A stretch of 64,000 bases of DNA from Endozoicomonas sp965198415 (GTDB lineage: Bacteria; Pseudomonadota; Gammaproteobacteria; Pseudomonadales; Endozoicomonadaceae): NCBI GenBank assembly GCA_965198415.1, contig CBDAPN010000028.1, positions 310,001 through 374,000 on the forward strand. Direction: 5' to 3'. Within the stretch, counting starts at the first letter, position 1; each line of letters begins with the position of its first letter. The notes under the pieces are model-generated. The model had not been told where the DNA came from. It did no database searches and saw only the letters and a program-made list of their open reading frames with translations. Made by a program: the position numbers and the translations under genes. Below are positions 38,251-48,551 of this stretch, piece by piece.

Positions 38251-41200
38251 ATGTCAAAGTTATTGTATTCGTGCAGACTGATACTCATCGGGCTGCTGTT
38301 CATTTCCTATCAGACGATTGCCGCTTACAAGGGCAGTCACGCTTATAACCACCCAAAATCACTTAAATTACAGGTAAATACCGCCACCGGAACGCTCAGT
38401 CTTAACTATCCCCTGATTAAAGCGCATGGGGTGCGTATGCCACTGAAAGTGAACCTTACCTACAGTTTTAATGCCCGGGGTCGATTTGGTCTGCCTGCTG
38501 GCTGGCAGCTTGATCTCGATCACATTACTCATCACACCGCCGAACTCAGCGGTATGCAGTGGCTCATTGATGATTTATGGCATGACGAAACCGGCTTTGC
38601 TTCCGGGCTGAAGTATTACAATCAGCACGGCACACAATTTCGTGATAAAGGTCAATCGTTGCCTATTCCCGGTTTTCCTAGACTTAACTACCGTCATGTC
38701 TCTCATCATAAAGACGGCAGCCGTCAGTTTTTTTCTCATCAGGGGCTGTTGATATTGCAGATTGATCGCTTTGGTAACCATGTGCATTTCAATTATGAAG
38801 AGCCGGTTGTCAACCTTGAGTCTGCCAAACTTGTCAGCATAAAAGACGATTATGGCAACGTTTACCGTTTCAGCTATGAGCCCGGTACCATGATTATTAA
38901 TACTCCTGATGATCGGGTTCAACGGGTCTACTTTAGTGGGGAAGGGGTCACCAGAATTGAGAACCCATTAAAGCAAAGTTACAAAATCACCTACGTTAAT
39001 AAGTTTGGCAAAACCCTGATTCGTACTCTGGAAACCCCCGAAGGGCTGCTTAGCGAGCTGAGCTACAGCGGTATTTTTTACACTGAGGGTCGTAATAAAA
39101 AGCAAATGCCGGTGGTGAAGTGTTTTAAGCAGTATGACTACTCTGACCTGAAAACCCACCACGAAGTCTATTACAAGTTTAGCGATGGCAGTAATTACAC
39201 TGGCTATCCTATGTACGCTCTATCAGAAAAGGGCGACAGCCTGGTCGACAGTAATGATCAGTTCTACAAGTACAGTGTGGAAGTCACGTACGTTAATGGC
39301 GAACAGCAGCGCCAGATGGTTTATGAATACAATTATTTGCACTTGCCGGTTGAAGTTCGAACCCTGCAAAAGGGGCAGCCGTACCTGAAAACCACTTACG
39401 ATTATGACATCTCACCGTTTAAATACAGCCGCTCAACCAATTACGATAAACCCACCAATATAACCCGTTACCTCTGGAATGGTGCAATCTATGTTCCCAG
39501 CGACAAAACCACAGCGACCTACGACCGTTACGGCAATCAACTGAGTGAGATTCGTTCGTCCTATGACCGTAAGCGCCAACAATGGAGGGCGCTTGAAGTG
39601 ACTGCCAGCCGCTATTTCACCAACTATTACAGTCTGTTGGCTGAACACACAAAGGTCGATTTGTTGGGCGGCAGAGCCATTCGCAGCAGCTACGGGCTGG
39701 CGGCGGATGGCAAAACGCACCGCTACCAGCGCTTAGCCTGGAAACCGCTTCTTAAAGACTGGCAGGACTGGCAGCAAACGGATTTAACCCACGATGAAAA
39801 AGGACGACGACGCTCGGCTACTCGCCGCTGGTTGGCAAGCAATCAGCCGGGTGTTCAGTCGGTAAACCACCACACCCGTTACCAGTTTGACCCGGCCACT
39901 GCCGAGCTGACCATCACTAAAGTGAGCGATCAGGGTCGTGAGCATACAGAAGTTATTGATACCCGCAATGCGAGGCACCTGAAAAGCATAACCCCCAAAG
40001 GCGAAGTCACCACCTACACCTACGATGCCCTGAACCGCCCGCTTACTCACACCGACCCGGCCGGCTACGTGACCCGCCATAGTTACGAAACATTCAGTAC
40101 CGAGGGGAAAAATACCGTCACTAGCCAGAGCCCGTTGGGAGATACACGACGAACCATTAAAGATGCGTCCAACCGTTCTATCAGCCAGCAAGATCTGCAT
40201 AAAGGGCAGTGGCGTAACTTATCCAGCCAGTCCTACGATGCCTTTGGCAAAGTAGTCAGCAAAACCAATATTCTCGGCCTCACCACCACGCTTGCCTATG
40301 ATGAGTTGGGGCGGCCGACCCGCACCACGGACTCCTGGGGCAATGAACACAGCACTGAATACAATGACCCCGCCATGACCACCACCACCCGAATTAACGG
40401 GCGCCAGCATTTGGTGGTCAGCAAGGTGCCATGGGAGCGTAAACAGATCAACCGCCAATATCCGGTAACCAACAACCCCCATGACCAAGCCACCGAATTC
40501 CTTGAAACCACTGTGGTATACGACGCCCATAAAAAACCGATCCGCACGATGTCAGCATTGGTTGACCTGTGTACTCACAAAAAACGGGAAATGGTCACTA
40601 ACTTTATGCGCTACGACGCTAACCACAATCTGATCGCCTCAGGCACTCACACCTGGGACGGCCTATACGGCAATAAAAGCCGGGAGTACGACCTGCTGAA
40701 CCAGCTCTATACTTGGAACAAAATATTTAAAACACCAGAGCGCATCAGTATTGACGAAGGCTACCGCTACCTTTATGACGGCGATGGTTTTCTAGCGCAG
40801 GTAGAATCGCCAACAACGGAGGACGGTAGTCGTCTTTATACCAAGCATCGCTATGATAAAAACGGCCATGAAATAGAAAAAACCCTGCAAAACGGCCGAC
40901 GTATCCATTACCAATACGACAACCGGGGTCTCTTGACTGCACAGTCCTGGACTCGAAACCAGAAGCGCCATACCGTCAGCCGAGAGTACGATGCCGATGG
41001 CCGACTGGTTAAGGTAAGCGACAGCGACGGGCAAGGCATGCACTATCGCTATACGCCAAACGGGCGCCTGCTGGAAATGCGCTACCCGGACGATCGCTCA
41101 ATGAGCTACACCCTTGACGATTACGACCGCGTTATTACGCAAAAAGACCCCAACCAGACCGAACAGCACTTTATTTACAACCCAGAAGACAATGGGCGCT

Positions 41201-43197
41201 TATCCAGCCTCAAGGTCAAGGGCAGTCGTATCGACTTCCATTACGGTGAAGATGACAACGGAAGGCGTGGCAAGTTGCTCAAGAGAGTCACCAACGCAGA
41301 AGCAACGGGCGTCACCGAAACCCATTTTCGCTATGGCGTTTTCGGAAAAATGGTGGAATCAACCAGCACCAATCCGAGGATGTATTATAACGTAAGCTAT
41401 AACTTCAAGCCTTGGGGAGAGCTATTAAAACAAGTGCAAAAGTTGGCTAAAAAGGGTCAACCGCCGCAGAACCATACAACAGAATATCGCTACGATGGCA
41501 TGAACCGACTCACCGACGAGGTGCACACTAACAACCAAGGTGAAAAGTTTCAAAAGCGCTACCGTTACGACGGCAACAACAACCTGCTGGCGGAAGAAGA
41601 TCACAGCTTCTGTGGCCCGGGTCAAAGACGGCATTATTACTACAACAACCTTGATCAACTGATCAGCGTTAAAGTGGGTGAGGAAATCAAGCCGATACTG
41701 CACGATGCTAATGGGCATCTGACGTTCGATCATAAAGCGACTCAATATGAATACGACGACGCAGGCTTTTTATTGCAGGTAAAGCCGCAGCAACAGCCAG
41801 CAACCCGCTACGCATACTGGCCGAGCGGTTTGCTCAGCAGTCGCAGCAAAGGCGTTTCCCAAAACCGCTTCTATCCGGACCACCATAAAAACATGCAAAC
41901 GGTGGTTAAAGACGGCCAGTGGCGCTCGCTGGTGCGACACGGAAACAGCATTGTTGGCAGACAAACCGAGCAGGGTCTTGATCAGTTTTTCAAAGTCAAT
42001 GAGAGCACCGGTGTGGTGTTGCAACAAGCCAAAGACCAAACACAGTTGCACTTGCATCGCTACGATGCCTACGGCAAACCACTACAGCGCAATTCAACAG
42101 AAGACACCGATTTCACCTGGAATCAGGAATTGGCCGAACCTGAAACCGGGCTCACTTACTTACGACACCGGTTTCACCACCCCGAACTGAGGCGTTTTAT
42201 CACTCGCGACAATATGCATATAGATAACCGCTATGCCTATGCCCATGGCGATCCGATCAATTACATCGACCCGACGGGGCACAGTGCCGTGGCAAACTAC
42301 ATTTTAGGGGCTAGCTCAATAGTCGTCACCGTTGCTGCATTTCTTTTAGCCATCCCCTCAATGGGTTCTTCGTTGGGTACTGCCGCTGGTTATGACACCG
42401 TAACCGAAGTAACGACTTCGTTTGCTTTGGAAGAAAGTGCCGGGAGGTTAGCTGCACGGGCCGCAGTCGCTGCGAGGGCCGCAGTAGCACCTCCAGTAAT
42501 TGCCGGGGTAAGCGGTGTATTGACAGGCGCATCACTCATCGCTTCCCAAGCAGAACTTGATCATGGCAACAAAGCAGTCTCTGATGCCTTGAAACTTGTC
42601 AGTGAAATTGCAGGTGGCGTCGGGTTAGCTTTTATATTTGCATCGGCGCCATTGGTTATAAAGTTCGGTAGGAGTGTTGGTCAATTTGTCAAAAATCTGG
42701 TGGAAAATGGTTCAATTAAAAACGCCTTTGATGAGTTATTCTTGGATGCGAAAATAAACGCTGGATCAGCCTTTGCGAAGACGTCAAGTAACTGGAGTAG
42801 CGAACTACTGGCCCCAGGGTCTGGAGATGCTCCCCCCGCTTATACCTCTTTTCCCTCTTATGAGGCTAATTTCAATTTTGAGGCTCCTCCCCCTTATCGA
42901 GAAACATCTGAAACATTTTCTGGGACGAACGAGGGGGGGGCATTGGGCGCAAATAACGAGGGGGTTAGCGCTGTAGGGCAGAAATTTTTTAGTGGGCTTT
43001 ACCCTCATGCATTTACTGATTCAGCTTCTAACATGGCGACTGAACAGTTTCTAAAGACCAGCCTGTTTGGAGAAAACACGACAGCATCAGAACTTGCTGG
43101 GCAACAGAGCTCTGTTAACGCTTTGCATTCCTCCCGGACAGAAGCATTAGAGGGACTGACTGTTCGAAAAGAGAATGCGTACACAGGCGTGAGGTGA
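38251..43197 (+). CDS. U8: intact RHS-repeat protein, class B tail with PPxY
   Basis: The product is 1,648 residues from the ATG at 38251 (also ATG 38248 and GTG 38242 in frame), the longest intact copy. The scaffold matches U7 closely, including an almost identical block around residues 545-790. The 304-residue extension has an alanine/arginine-rich linker (ARAAVAARAAVAPP) before LTGASLIASQAELDHGNK. A proline/tyrosine stretch at 42826-42900 carries PPAY, FPSY and PPPY. The protein ends ENAYTGVR, a variant of the class B terminus, with a TGA stop where the other class B genes use TAG. Between these lies a region rich in Ser, Thr and Asn. In eukaryotes PPxY binds WW domains; whether that happens here is untested. 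Confidence 0.97.
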   Translation: MSKLLYSCRLILIGLLFISYQTIAAYKGSHAYNHPKSLKLQVNTATGTLSLNYPLIKAHGVRMPLKVNLTYSFNARGRFGLPAGWQLDLDHITHHTAELSGMQWLIDDLWHDETGFASGLKYYNQHGTQFRDKGQSLPIPGFPRLNYRHVSHHKDGSRQFFSHQGLLILQIDRFGNHVHFNYEEPVVNLESAKLVSIKDDYGNVYRFSYEPGTMIINTPDDRVQRVYFSGEGVTRIENPLKQSYKITYVNKFGKTLIRTLETPEGLLSELSYSGIFYTEGRNKKQMPVVKCFKQYDYSDLKTHHEVYYKFSDGSNYTGYPMYALSEKGDSLVDSNDQFYKYSVEVTYVNGEQQRQMVYEYNYLHLPVEVRTLQKGQPYLKTTYDYDISPFKYSRSTNYDKPTNITRYLWNGAIYVPSDKTTATYDRYGNQLSEIRSSYDRKRQQWRALEVTASRYFTNYYSLLAEHTKVDLLGGRAIRSSYGLAADGKTHRYQRLAWKPLLKDWQDWQQTDLTHDEKGRRRSATRRWLASNQPGVQSVNHHTRYQFDPATAELTITKVSDQGREHTEVIDTRNARHLKSITPKGEVTTYTYDALNRPLTHTDPAGYVTRHSYETFSTEGKNTVTSQSPLGDTRRTIKDASNRSISQQDLHKGQWRNLSSQSYDAFGKVVSKTNILGLTTTLAYDELGRPTRTTDSWGNEHSTEYNDPAMTTTTRINGRQHLVVSKVPWERKQINRQYPVTNNPHDQATEFLETTVVYDAHKKPIRTMSALVDLCTHKKREMVTNFMRYDANHNLIASGTHTWDGLYGNKSREYDLLNQLYTWNKIFKTPERISIDEGYRYLYDGDGFLAQVESPTTEDGSRLYTKHRYDKNGHEIEKTLQNGRRIHYQYDNRGLLTAQSWTRNQKRHTVSREYDADGRLVKVSDSDGQGMHYRYTPNGRLLEMRYPDDRSMSYTLDDYDRVITQKDPNQTEQHFIYNPEDNGRLSSLKVKGSRIDFHYGEDDNGRRGKLLKRVTNAEATGVTETHFRYGVFGKMVESTSTNPRMYYNVSYNFKPWGELLKQVQKLAKKGQPPQNHTTEYRYDGMNRLTDEVHTNNQGEKFQKRYRYDGNNNLLAEEDHSFCGPGQRRHYYYNNLDQLISVKVGEEIKPILHDANGHLTFDHKATQYEYDDAGFLLQVKPQQQPATRYAYWPSGLLSSRSKGVSQNRFYPDHHKNMQTVVKDGQWRSLVRHGNSIVGRQTEQGLDQFFKVNESTGVVLQQAKDQTQLHLHRYDAYGKPLQRNSTEDTDFTWNQELAEPETGLTYLRHRFHHPELRRFITRDNMHIDNRYAYAHGDPINYIDPTGHSAVANYILGASSIVVTVAAFLLAIPSMGSSLGTAAGYDTVTEVTTSFALEESAGRLAARAAVAARAAVAPPVIAGVSGVLTGASLIASQAELDHGNKAVSDALKLVSEIAGGVGLAFIFASAPLVIKFGRSVGQFVKNLVENGSIKNAFDELFLDAKINAGSAFAKTSSNWSSELLAPGSGDAPPAYTSFPSYEANFNFEAPPPYRETSETFSGTNEGGALGANNEGVSAVGQKFFSGLYPHAFTDSASNMATEQFLKTSLFGENTTASELAGQQSSVNALHSSRTEALEGLTVRKENAYTGVR

Positions 43198-43282
43198 CAA
43201 TCCGTTCAGAATACTGTTGGTCAATGATTGATAAGAATGTACTCAATTTCAATCGTTTTTGATAAGACTCATTTTATACGGC

Positions 43283-43301
43283 AGTGCTCAAATGGAGCAC
43301 T
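43283..43301 (+). terminator. Spacer hairpin after U8
   Basis: AGTGCTC pairs with GAGCACT (7 bp) and is preceded by TTATACGGC. The sequence differs from the AGCGCTCC stems but pairing is kept. Confidence 0.4.
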
Positions 43302-43347
43302 CCGTTTAGCATTTCATAGAATGCGATCAACCAATTTAATTACTTTG

Positions 43348-43383
43348 TTTCAAGGCGTGAAAACTCCTCCTAAAGTGTATTTA
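43348..43383 (+). promoter_or_regulatory. Diverged upstream block before U9
   Basis: Recognisable but altered: TTTCAAGGCGTGAAAAC replaces TTTCATAATGTGACAAC, and the end is GTGTATTTA. The -35-like hexamer is GTGAAA. Spacing to the start codon is unchanged. Confidence 0.35.
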
Positions 43384-43411
43384 GCCAGCAATTGGTTTAC
43401 AGGTGTCTATG

Positions 43412-46400
43412 ATGTCAAAATTATTGTATCAACCAAGGCTCTTATTCATTGGCCTGCTGCTCATTTCTTATCAGACCATTGCCGCTTACAAGGGCAGTCA
43501 CGCCTATAACCACACAAAAGCACTTACAGTACAGGTCAATACCGCCACCGGGTCGCTCAGCGTTAACTATCCGCTGATTAAAGCGCAAGGGGTGCGTATG
43601 CCCCTAAAAGTGAGCCTGACCTACAGTTTTAATGCTAAGGGAAGGTTTGGCCTGCCCACTGGCTGGCAACTTGATTTGGATCATATTACCCAACACACCG
43701 CCGAAATCGGCGGCATGCAGTGGCTCATTGATGACTTATGGCACGATGAAACCGGCTTCGCTTCCGGGCTTAAATATTACAATCAGCACGGCACCCGGTT
43801 TCGTGATAAAGGACAAACGTCGTCCATTCCTGGCTATCCATATTTGAACTATCGTCACGTCTCTCACCATAAAGACGGCAGCCGTCAATTCTTTTCTCAG
43901 CAGGGGCTGTTAACGCTGCAGATTGACCGCTTTGGTAACCATGTGCATTTCAATTATGAAGAGCCGGTTGCCAGCCTTGAGTCTGCGAAGCTTGTCAGTA
44001 TAAAAGACGATTATGGCAACGTTTACCGCTTCAGCTATGAACCCGGTATCATGATTATTAACAGCCCCGATGACCGGGTTTATCGGGTCTACTTTAATGA
44101 GAGAGGGGTCACAAGCATCGAAAACCCATTGCGGCAAAGTTACAAAATTACCTATTTTTACCAGTATGGCAGAAATCTTGTTCGCACTTTGTACTCTCCC
44201 GAAGGGCTACTCACCGAGCTGAGTTACGGCAGCATTTTTTACACTGACGACAGTGGTAAGAAGCAAATGCCGGTGGTGAATCGTTTTAAACAGTATGACC
44301 AAAGCGATCTGAAAACCCATCACGAAGCTTACTATAAATTCAGCGATGGCAGTAACTACACCGGCTACCCCATGTATTCACTATCGAGCAAGGGCGATAG
44401 CCTGATCGACAGCAATGATCAGTCCTATAAATACAGTGTGGAAGTTACGCGCGTTAATGGTGAACAGCAGCATCAGCAGGTTTATGAATATAATTATCTT
44501 CACCTGCCGGTTGAAGTTCGTACCCTGCATCAAGGGCAGCCTTATCTGAAAACAATTTACAAGTACGCCATCTCACCATTTAAATACAGCCGCTCAACCA
44601 ATTACGATAAACCCACTGAGGTGACCCGTTACGTATGGAATGGCGCAATCTATGTACCGAGCGACAAAACCACCACCACTTACGACCATTATGGCAACAA
44701 ACTGAGTAAAACCCACTCAGTCTATGACCGTCAGCGCCAACAGTGGAAAGCGCTTGATGCTACGGTCAGCCGCTACTTCACCGACCACTACAGCCTGCTG
44801 GCTGAACAAACCCGGTTTGACCTATTGGGGGGAAGAGCTATTCGCAAAACCTATGCGCTCACTGCGGATGGCAAAACGCACCGGCATGAGCGTTTAGCTT
44901 GGAAGCAGCCCCTGAAAGACTGGCAGGACTGGCAACAAACCGATCTAACTCATGATGATAAAGGACGACAACGCTCCGCTACCCGCCGCTGGCTGCTACC
45001 AAACCAGCCCGGCATTCAGTCGGTAAGCCATCAAATCCGTTACCAGTTCGACCCAGCAACTGCTAAGCTCACCATCACCAAAGTGAGCGAGCAGGGTCGT
45101 GAGCATACAGAAGTTAACGATACCCGCAATGCCAGGCACCTGCAAAGCATAACCCCCAAAGGTGAAATCACTACCTACACTTACGACGCCCTGAACCGCC
45201 CACTCACTCAAACCGACCCGGCCGGTTACGTGACTCGACATACTTACGAAACGTTCGTAACCGATGGGAAAAATACCGTCATCACACAGAGCCCACTGGG
45301 TGACACACAACGAAAAATTCATGATGCGTCCATGCGTTCTATTAGCCAGCAAGACCTGCATAAAGGACAGTGGCGCACTATATCCAGTCAGTCTTTCGAT
45401 GCCTTTGGCAAAGTAGTCAGCAAAACCAATATTCTCGGCCTTACCACTACTTTTGGTTATGATGAGCAAGGGCGACGAATAAGCAACACCGATCCCTGGG
45501 GCAATAAACACAGCATTCATTACAACGATGCCGACGCAACTACCACCACCCTCATCAACGGACGCCAGCACTTGGTAGTCAGTAAGGTGCCTTGGGAGCG
45601 TAAACAGATCAGTCGGCAATACCCGGTAACCAACAACCCTTACGAACAGGCCTCCGAGTTTCTGGAAACCACCGTGATACACGACGCCCACGCAAAAGTG
45701 ATCAGCATGACGTCAGCACGGGTGGAGCTGCAAACCCATAAAAAGCGGGAAATGGTCACTAATCTTATGCGCTACGACGCCAATCACAACCTAATCGCTT
45801 CAGACACTCATACCTGGGACGGCCTGCACGGCAACAAAAGCCAGGAGTACGACCTGCTGAATAACCTTTACACCTGGCGCAAAACACTCACAACACCAGA
45901 CCATACCAGCACCCACAATGGCTACCGCTATATTTACGACAGTGATGGTTTATTAACGCAGGTAGAATCCCCTAAAACAGCTGACCACAGCCGCTTTTAC
46001 ATGAAGCACCGCTATGACAAAAACGGGCAGGAAATAGAGAAAACCCTGCAAGACGGTCATGGTATCAATTACCAATACGATAACAGGGGGTTGATGATTG
46101 AGCAGTCCTGGAATCGAAATCAGAAGCGTCATACCATCAGTCGAGAGTACGATGCCGACGGCCGACTGGTTAAGTTGAGTGACAGTGACGGGCAAAGCAT
46201 GCATTATCGTTATACGTCAAACGGTCGCTTACTGGAGATGCGTTACCCGGATGATCGTTCAATCAGCTACACCCTCGACAACTACGACCGAATTATTACG
46301 CAAAAAGACGCCAATCAGACCGAACAGCACTTTATTTACAATCCAGAAGATAAAGGCCGTTTATCCAGCCTCAAGCTCAACGGCAGTCGTATCGACTTTC

Positions 46401-48337
46401 ATTACGGTGAAGACGATAACGGACGACACGGCACGTTGCTCAAGAGAATCACCAACGCAGAAGCAACGGGTGTAACCCAAACCCATTTTCGCTATGGCGT
46501 TCTTGGTAAAATGGTCGAATCAACCAGCGCCAATCCTAAGATGCAATATAACGTAAGCTATAACTTCAAGCCTTGGGGAGAGCTAATAAAACAAGTGCAA
46601 AAGTTGGCTAAAAGAGGTCAACCGCCCAAGCAGCATACGGCAGAGTATCGCTACGATGGTATGAACCGTCTCACCGATGAGGTACACACCAATAATCAGG
46701 GTGAAAAATTCCAAAAACGCTACCGCTATGATGGCAACAACAACCTGCTGACTGAAGAAGACTATACCAACTGCGGTCCGGGACAAAGCCTGCACTATGC
46801 CTACAATAATCTGGATCAGCTGGTCAACATCAAGGTGGGGGAGGTGGTAAAGCCGGTACTGCATGATGCTAACGGACGTCTGACGCAAGATCATAAAGCG
46901 ACGCAATATGAATATGACGACGCTGGGTTTTTATTGCAGGTACAGCCGCCACAACGGCCAGCGATCCGTTATGATTACTGGCCCAATGGCCTGCTAAGCC
47001 ACCGTAGTAGTAACAACTCCCACAGCCACTTCTATCCGGATCACCATAAAAGCATGCAAACGGTGGTTAAAGACGGACATTGGCGTTCGCTGGTACGGCA
47101 CGGGAAAGGCATTGTCGGCAGACAAACCGAACAGGGGCTGGATCAGTTTTTTCAGGCCAATGCAAGCACTGGGGTGGTTTTGCAACAGGGCAAAGGCGAA
47201 ACACAGCTGCGCCTACATCGCTACGATGCCTACGGTAAACCGCTGCAGCACAATCCTGTAAACGACACTGATTTTACCTGGAATCAGGAGCTAACTGAGC
47301 CAGAAACCGGGCTAACCTATTTACGACACCGGTTTCACCACCCTGAACTGAGGCGTTTTATCACCCGGGATCACGTGCATGTTGATAACCGCTACGCCTA
47401 TGCCCATGGTGACCCGGTCAATTACATCGACCCGACGGGGCACCACGCTATCGATAAATACATTGGTGGTGTCAGTCTGATATTCGCTGGAATACTTGCG
47501 ATAATATTTGCTGTGCCCTCAATGGGTGCTTCATTCGGCGCTGCATCGGGTTATATGTCCGCTGCTTCAGCCGTTGAGGCCGGAACTGCCGTCGCCGCTG
47601 TTGAAGCTGGGAGCATCAGCGAACTTCAAGCGGCGGCGATCAGCGGAATAGCAACCCCAACTGTTTACTCTTCACTTTCTGTATTGTCAGGCGCATCGCT
47701 CATCGGTTCGCAAGCAACACTTGATGCGGGCAATAAAGCTATGGCTGATAATTTGAGCGTTGTTAGTTTGTTGGCTGGCTCTATTGCTGGAGTTACGTTT
47801 GCCGTGTCGGCTCCACTGTTTCCACAAATGTTCCAAAGTTTTAAACAATTGATAACTGCGTTGAAAGCTGGTGAAAAGGTTAGCGATGCCTTTTCGAAGT
47901 TAATCCAAGAAGCATCAGCTACTGCTTTCAATAAATTGGCCACACAAGAATTAGCCAATGGTGCAAATGAGATGGAAACTGGAGAAGCACAGTCTGTTTA
48001 TAAAACGTTTACTCTAACCAATCCAAAAACTGAGAATGAGGTTAATAATTTAAGCAGAACAATTCAAAGTGCTTTCAAGAGGGTAAACCCTGAGCAAAAA
48101 AATTGTATACGTCAAATTTGCAGTTATATAGCTTATGATCAAAGAGATGTTGATATAGCAGCACAAGAAGCTTTTGATTTATACGATTTAAGAGGTAACT
48201 TTCCACGGCATTTTGATCGTTTAGAGTTTCCTGAATCAGTTGAGGGTCATCATGCCCAAGCCCAAAATATCCTTGATAAAATGAGTGAACATTTAATCAG
48301 TAGGTCACAGGCCAATCAGTATAACCCCCCAGAATGA
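43412..48337 (+). CDS. U9: intact RHS-repeat protein, class C tail domain
   Basis: The product is 1,641 residues from the ATG at 43412 (ATG 43409 and GTG 43403 also in frame). The signal peptide is KLLYQPRLLFIGLLLISYQTIA. The core ends in DPTGH with a 297-residue extension. Hydrophobic segments run from about 47456 to 47830 with LSGASLIGSQATLDAGNK in the middle. The last 100 residues differ completely from class A and B. A predicted helical domain (about 48042-48331) has NPEQKNCIRQICSYI, related to the ends of U11 and U12 but more diverged (GHHAQAQNILDKMSEHL near its end). Tyr/Pro and dileucine motifs are absent. This copy sits between two class B genes (U8, U10), so tail class does not follow gene order. 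Confidence 0.97.
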   Translation: MSKLLYQPRLLFIGLLLISYQTIAAYKGSHAYNHTKALTVQVNTATGSLSVNYPLIKAQGVRMPLKVSLTYSFNAKGRFGLPTGWQLDLDHITQHTAEIGGMQWLIDDLWHDETGFASGLKYYNQHGTRFRDKGQTSSIPGYPYLNYRHVSHHKDGSRQFFSQQGLLTLQIDRFGNHVHFNYEEPVASLESAKLVSIKDDYGNVYRFSYEPGIMIINSPDDRVYRVYFNERGVTSIENPLRQSYKITYFYQYGRNLVRTLYSPEGLLTELSYGSIFYTDDSGKKQMPVVNRFKQYDQSDLKTHHEAYYKFSDGSNYTGYPMYSLSSKGDSLIDSNDQSYKYSVEVTRVNGEQQHQQVYEYNYLHLPVEVRTLHQGQPYLKTIYKYAISPFKYSRSTNYDKPTEVTRYVWNGAIYVPSDKTTTTYDHYGNKLSKTHSVYDRQRQQWKALDATVSRYFTDHYSLLAEQTRFDLLGGRAIRKTYALTADGKTHRHERLAWKQPLKDWQDWQQTDLTHDDKGRQRSATRRWLLPNQPGIQSVSHQIRYQFDPATAKLTITKVSEQGREHTEVNDTRNARHLQSITPKGEITTYTYDALNRPLTQTDPAGYVTRHTYETFVTDGKNTVITQSPLGDTQRKIHDASMRSISQQDLHKGQWRTISSQSFDAFGKVVSKTNILGLTTTFGYDEQGRRISNTDPWGNKHSIHYNDADATTTTLINGRQHLVVSKVPWERKQISRQYPVTNNPYEQASEFLETTVIHDAHAKVISMTSARVELQTHKKREMVTNLMRYDANHNLIASDTHTWDGLHGNKSQEYDLLNNLYTWRKTLTTPDHTSTHNGYRYIYDSDGLLTQVESPKTADHSRFYMKHRYDKNGQEIEKTLQDGHGINYQYDNRGLMIEQSWNRNQKRHTISREYDADGRLVKLSDSDGQSMHYRYTSNGRLLEMRYPDDRSISYTLDNYDRIITQKDANQTEQHFIYNPEDKGRLSSLKLNGSRIDFHYGEDDNGRHGTLLKRITNAEATGVTQTHFRYGVLGKMVESTSANPKMQYNVSYNFKPWGELIKQVQKLAKRGQPPKQHTAEYRYDGMNRLTDEVHTNNQGEKFQKRYRYDGNNNLLTEEDYTNCGPGQSLHYAYNNLDQLVNIKVGEVVKPVLHDANGRLTQDHKATQYEYDDAGFLLQVQPPQRPAIRYDYWPNGLLSHRSSNNSHSHFYPDHHKSMQTVVKDGHWRSLVRHGKGIVGRQTEQGLDQFFQANASTGVVLQQGKGETQLRLHRYDAYGKPLQHNPVNDTDFTWNQELTEPETGLTYLRHRFHHPELRRFITRDHVHVDNRYAYAHGDPVNYIDPTGHHAIDKYIGGVSLIFAGILAIIFAVPSMGASFGAASGYMSAASAVEAGTAVAAVEAGSISELQAAAISGIATPTVYSSLSVLSGASLIGSQATLDAGNKAMADNLSVVSLLAGSIAGVTFAVSAPLFPQMFQSFKQLITALKAGEKVSDAFSKLIQEASATAFNKLATQELANGANEMETGEAQSVYKTFTLTNPKTENEVNNLSRTIQSAFKRVNPEQKNCIRQICSYIAYDQRDVDIAAQEAFDLYDLRGNFPRHFDRLEFPESVEGHHAQAQNILDKMSEHLISRSQANQYNPPE

Positions 48338-48350
48338 TTTACCGGAGATA

Positions 48351-48371
48351 GCGTAAAGCATCGCTTTATGC
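48351..48371 (+). terminator. Spacer hairpin after U9
   Basis: GCGTAAAGC pairs with GCTTTATGC around ATC (9 bp, one G-U), 13 bp after the stop. This is a third hairpin type, shared only with the U10-U11 spacer. Confidence 0.42.
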
Positions 48372-48413
48372 CCTTTATGCCCTTTGGGTATTTATGCCCT
48401 TTGGGTGCGATAA
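48366..48413. repeat. Short direct repeats TATGCCCTTTGGGT
   Basis: TATGCCC occurs three times in a row; the last two units read TATGCCCTTTGGGT, with ATT between them. A related pair occurs at 53630-53662. The unit contains its own small inverted repeat (CCCTTTGGG). Confidence 0.6.
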
Positions 48414-48486
48414 GGCGGGACTGTCAGATGATCGTGCTATATTTAGTCAGCATTCATAGAATGCGAGCAGCCAATTTAACTCCTTT

Positions 48487-48523
48487 TTTCCAAAGTGTGA
48501 CAGCTACTTCTAGAGTGTATTAA
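48487..48523 (+). promoter_or_regulatory. Conserved upstream block before U10 (candidate promoter)
   Basis: TTTCCAAAGTGTGACAG replaces the usual beginning, but GTGACA and GTGTATTAA are kept. It is one base longer than the other copies. Confidence 0.4.
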
Positions 48524-48551
48524 GCCAGCAAATGGTTTACGGGTGTAGATA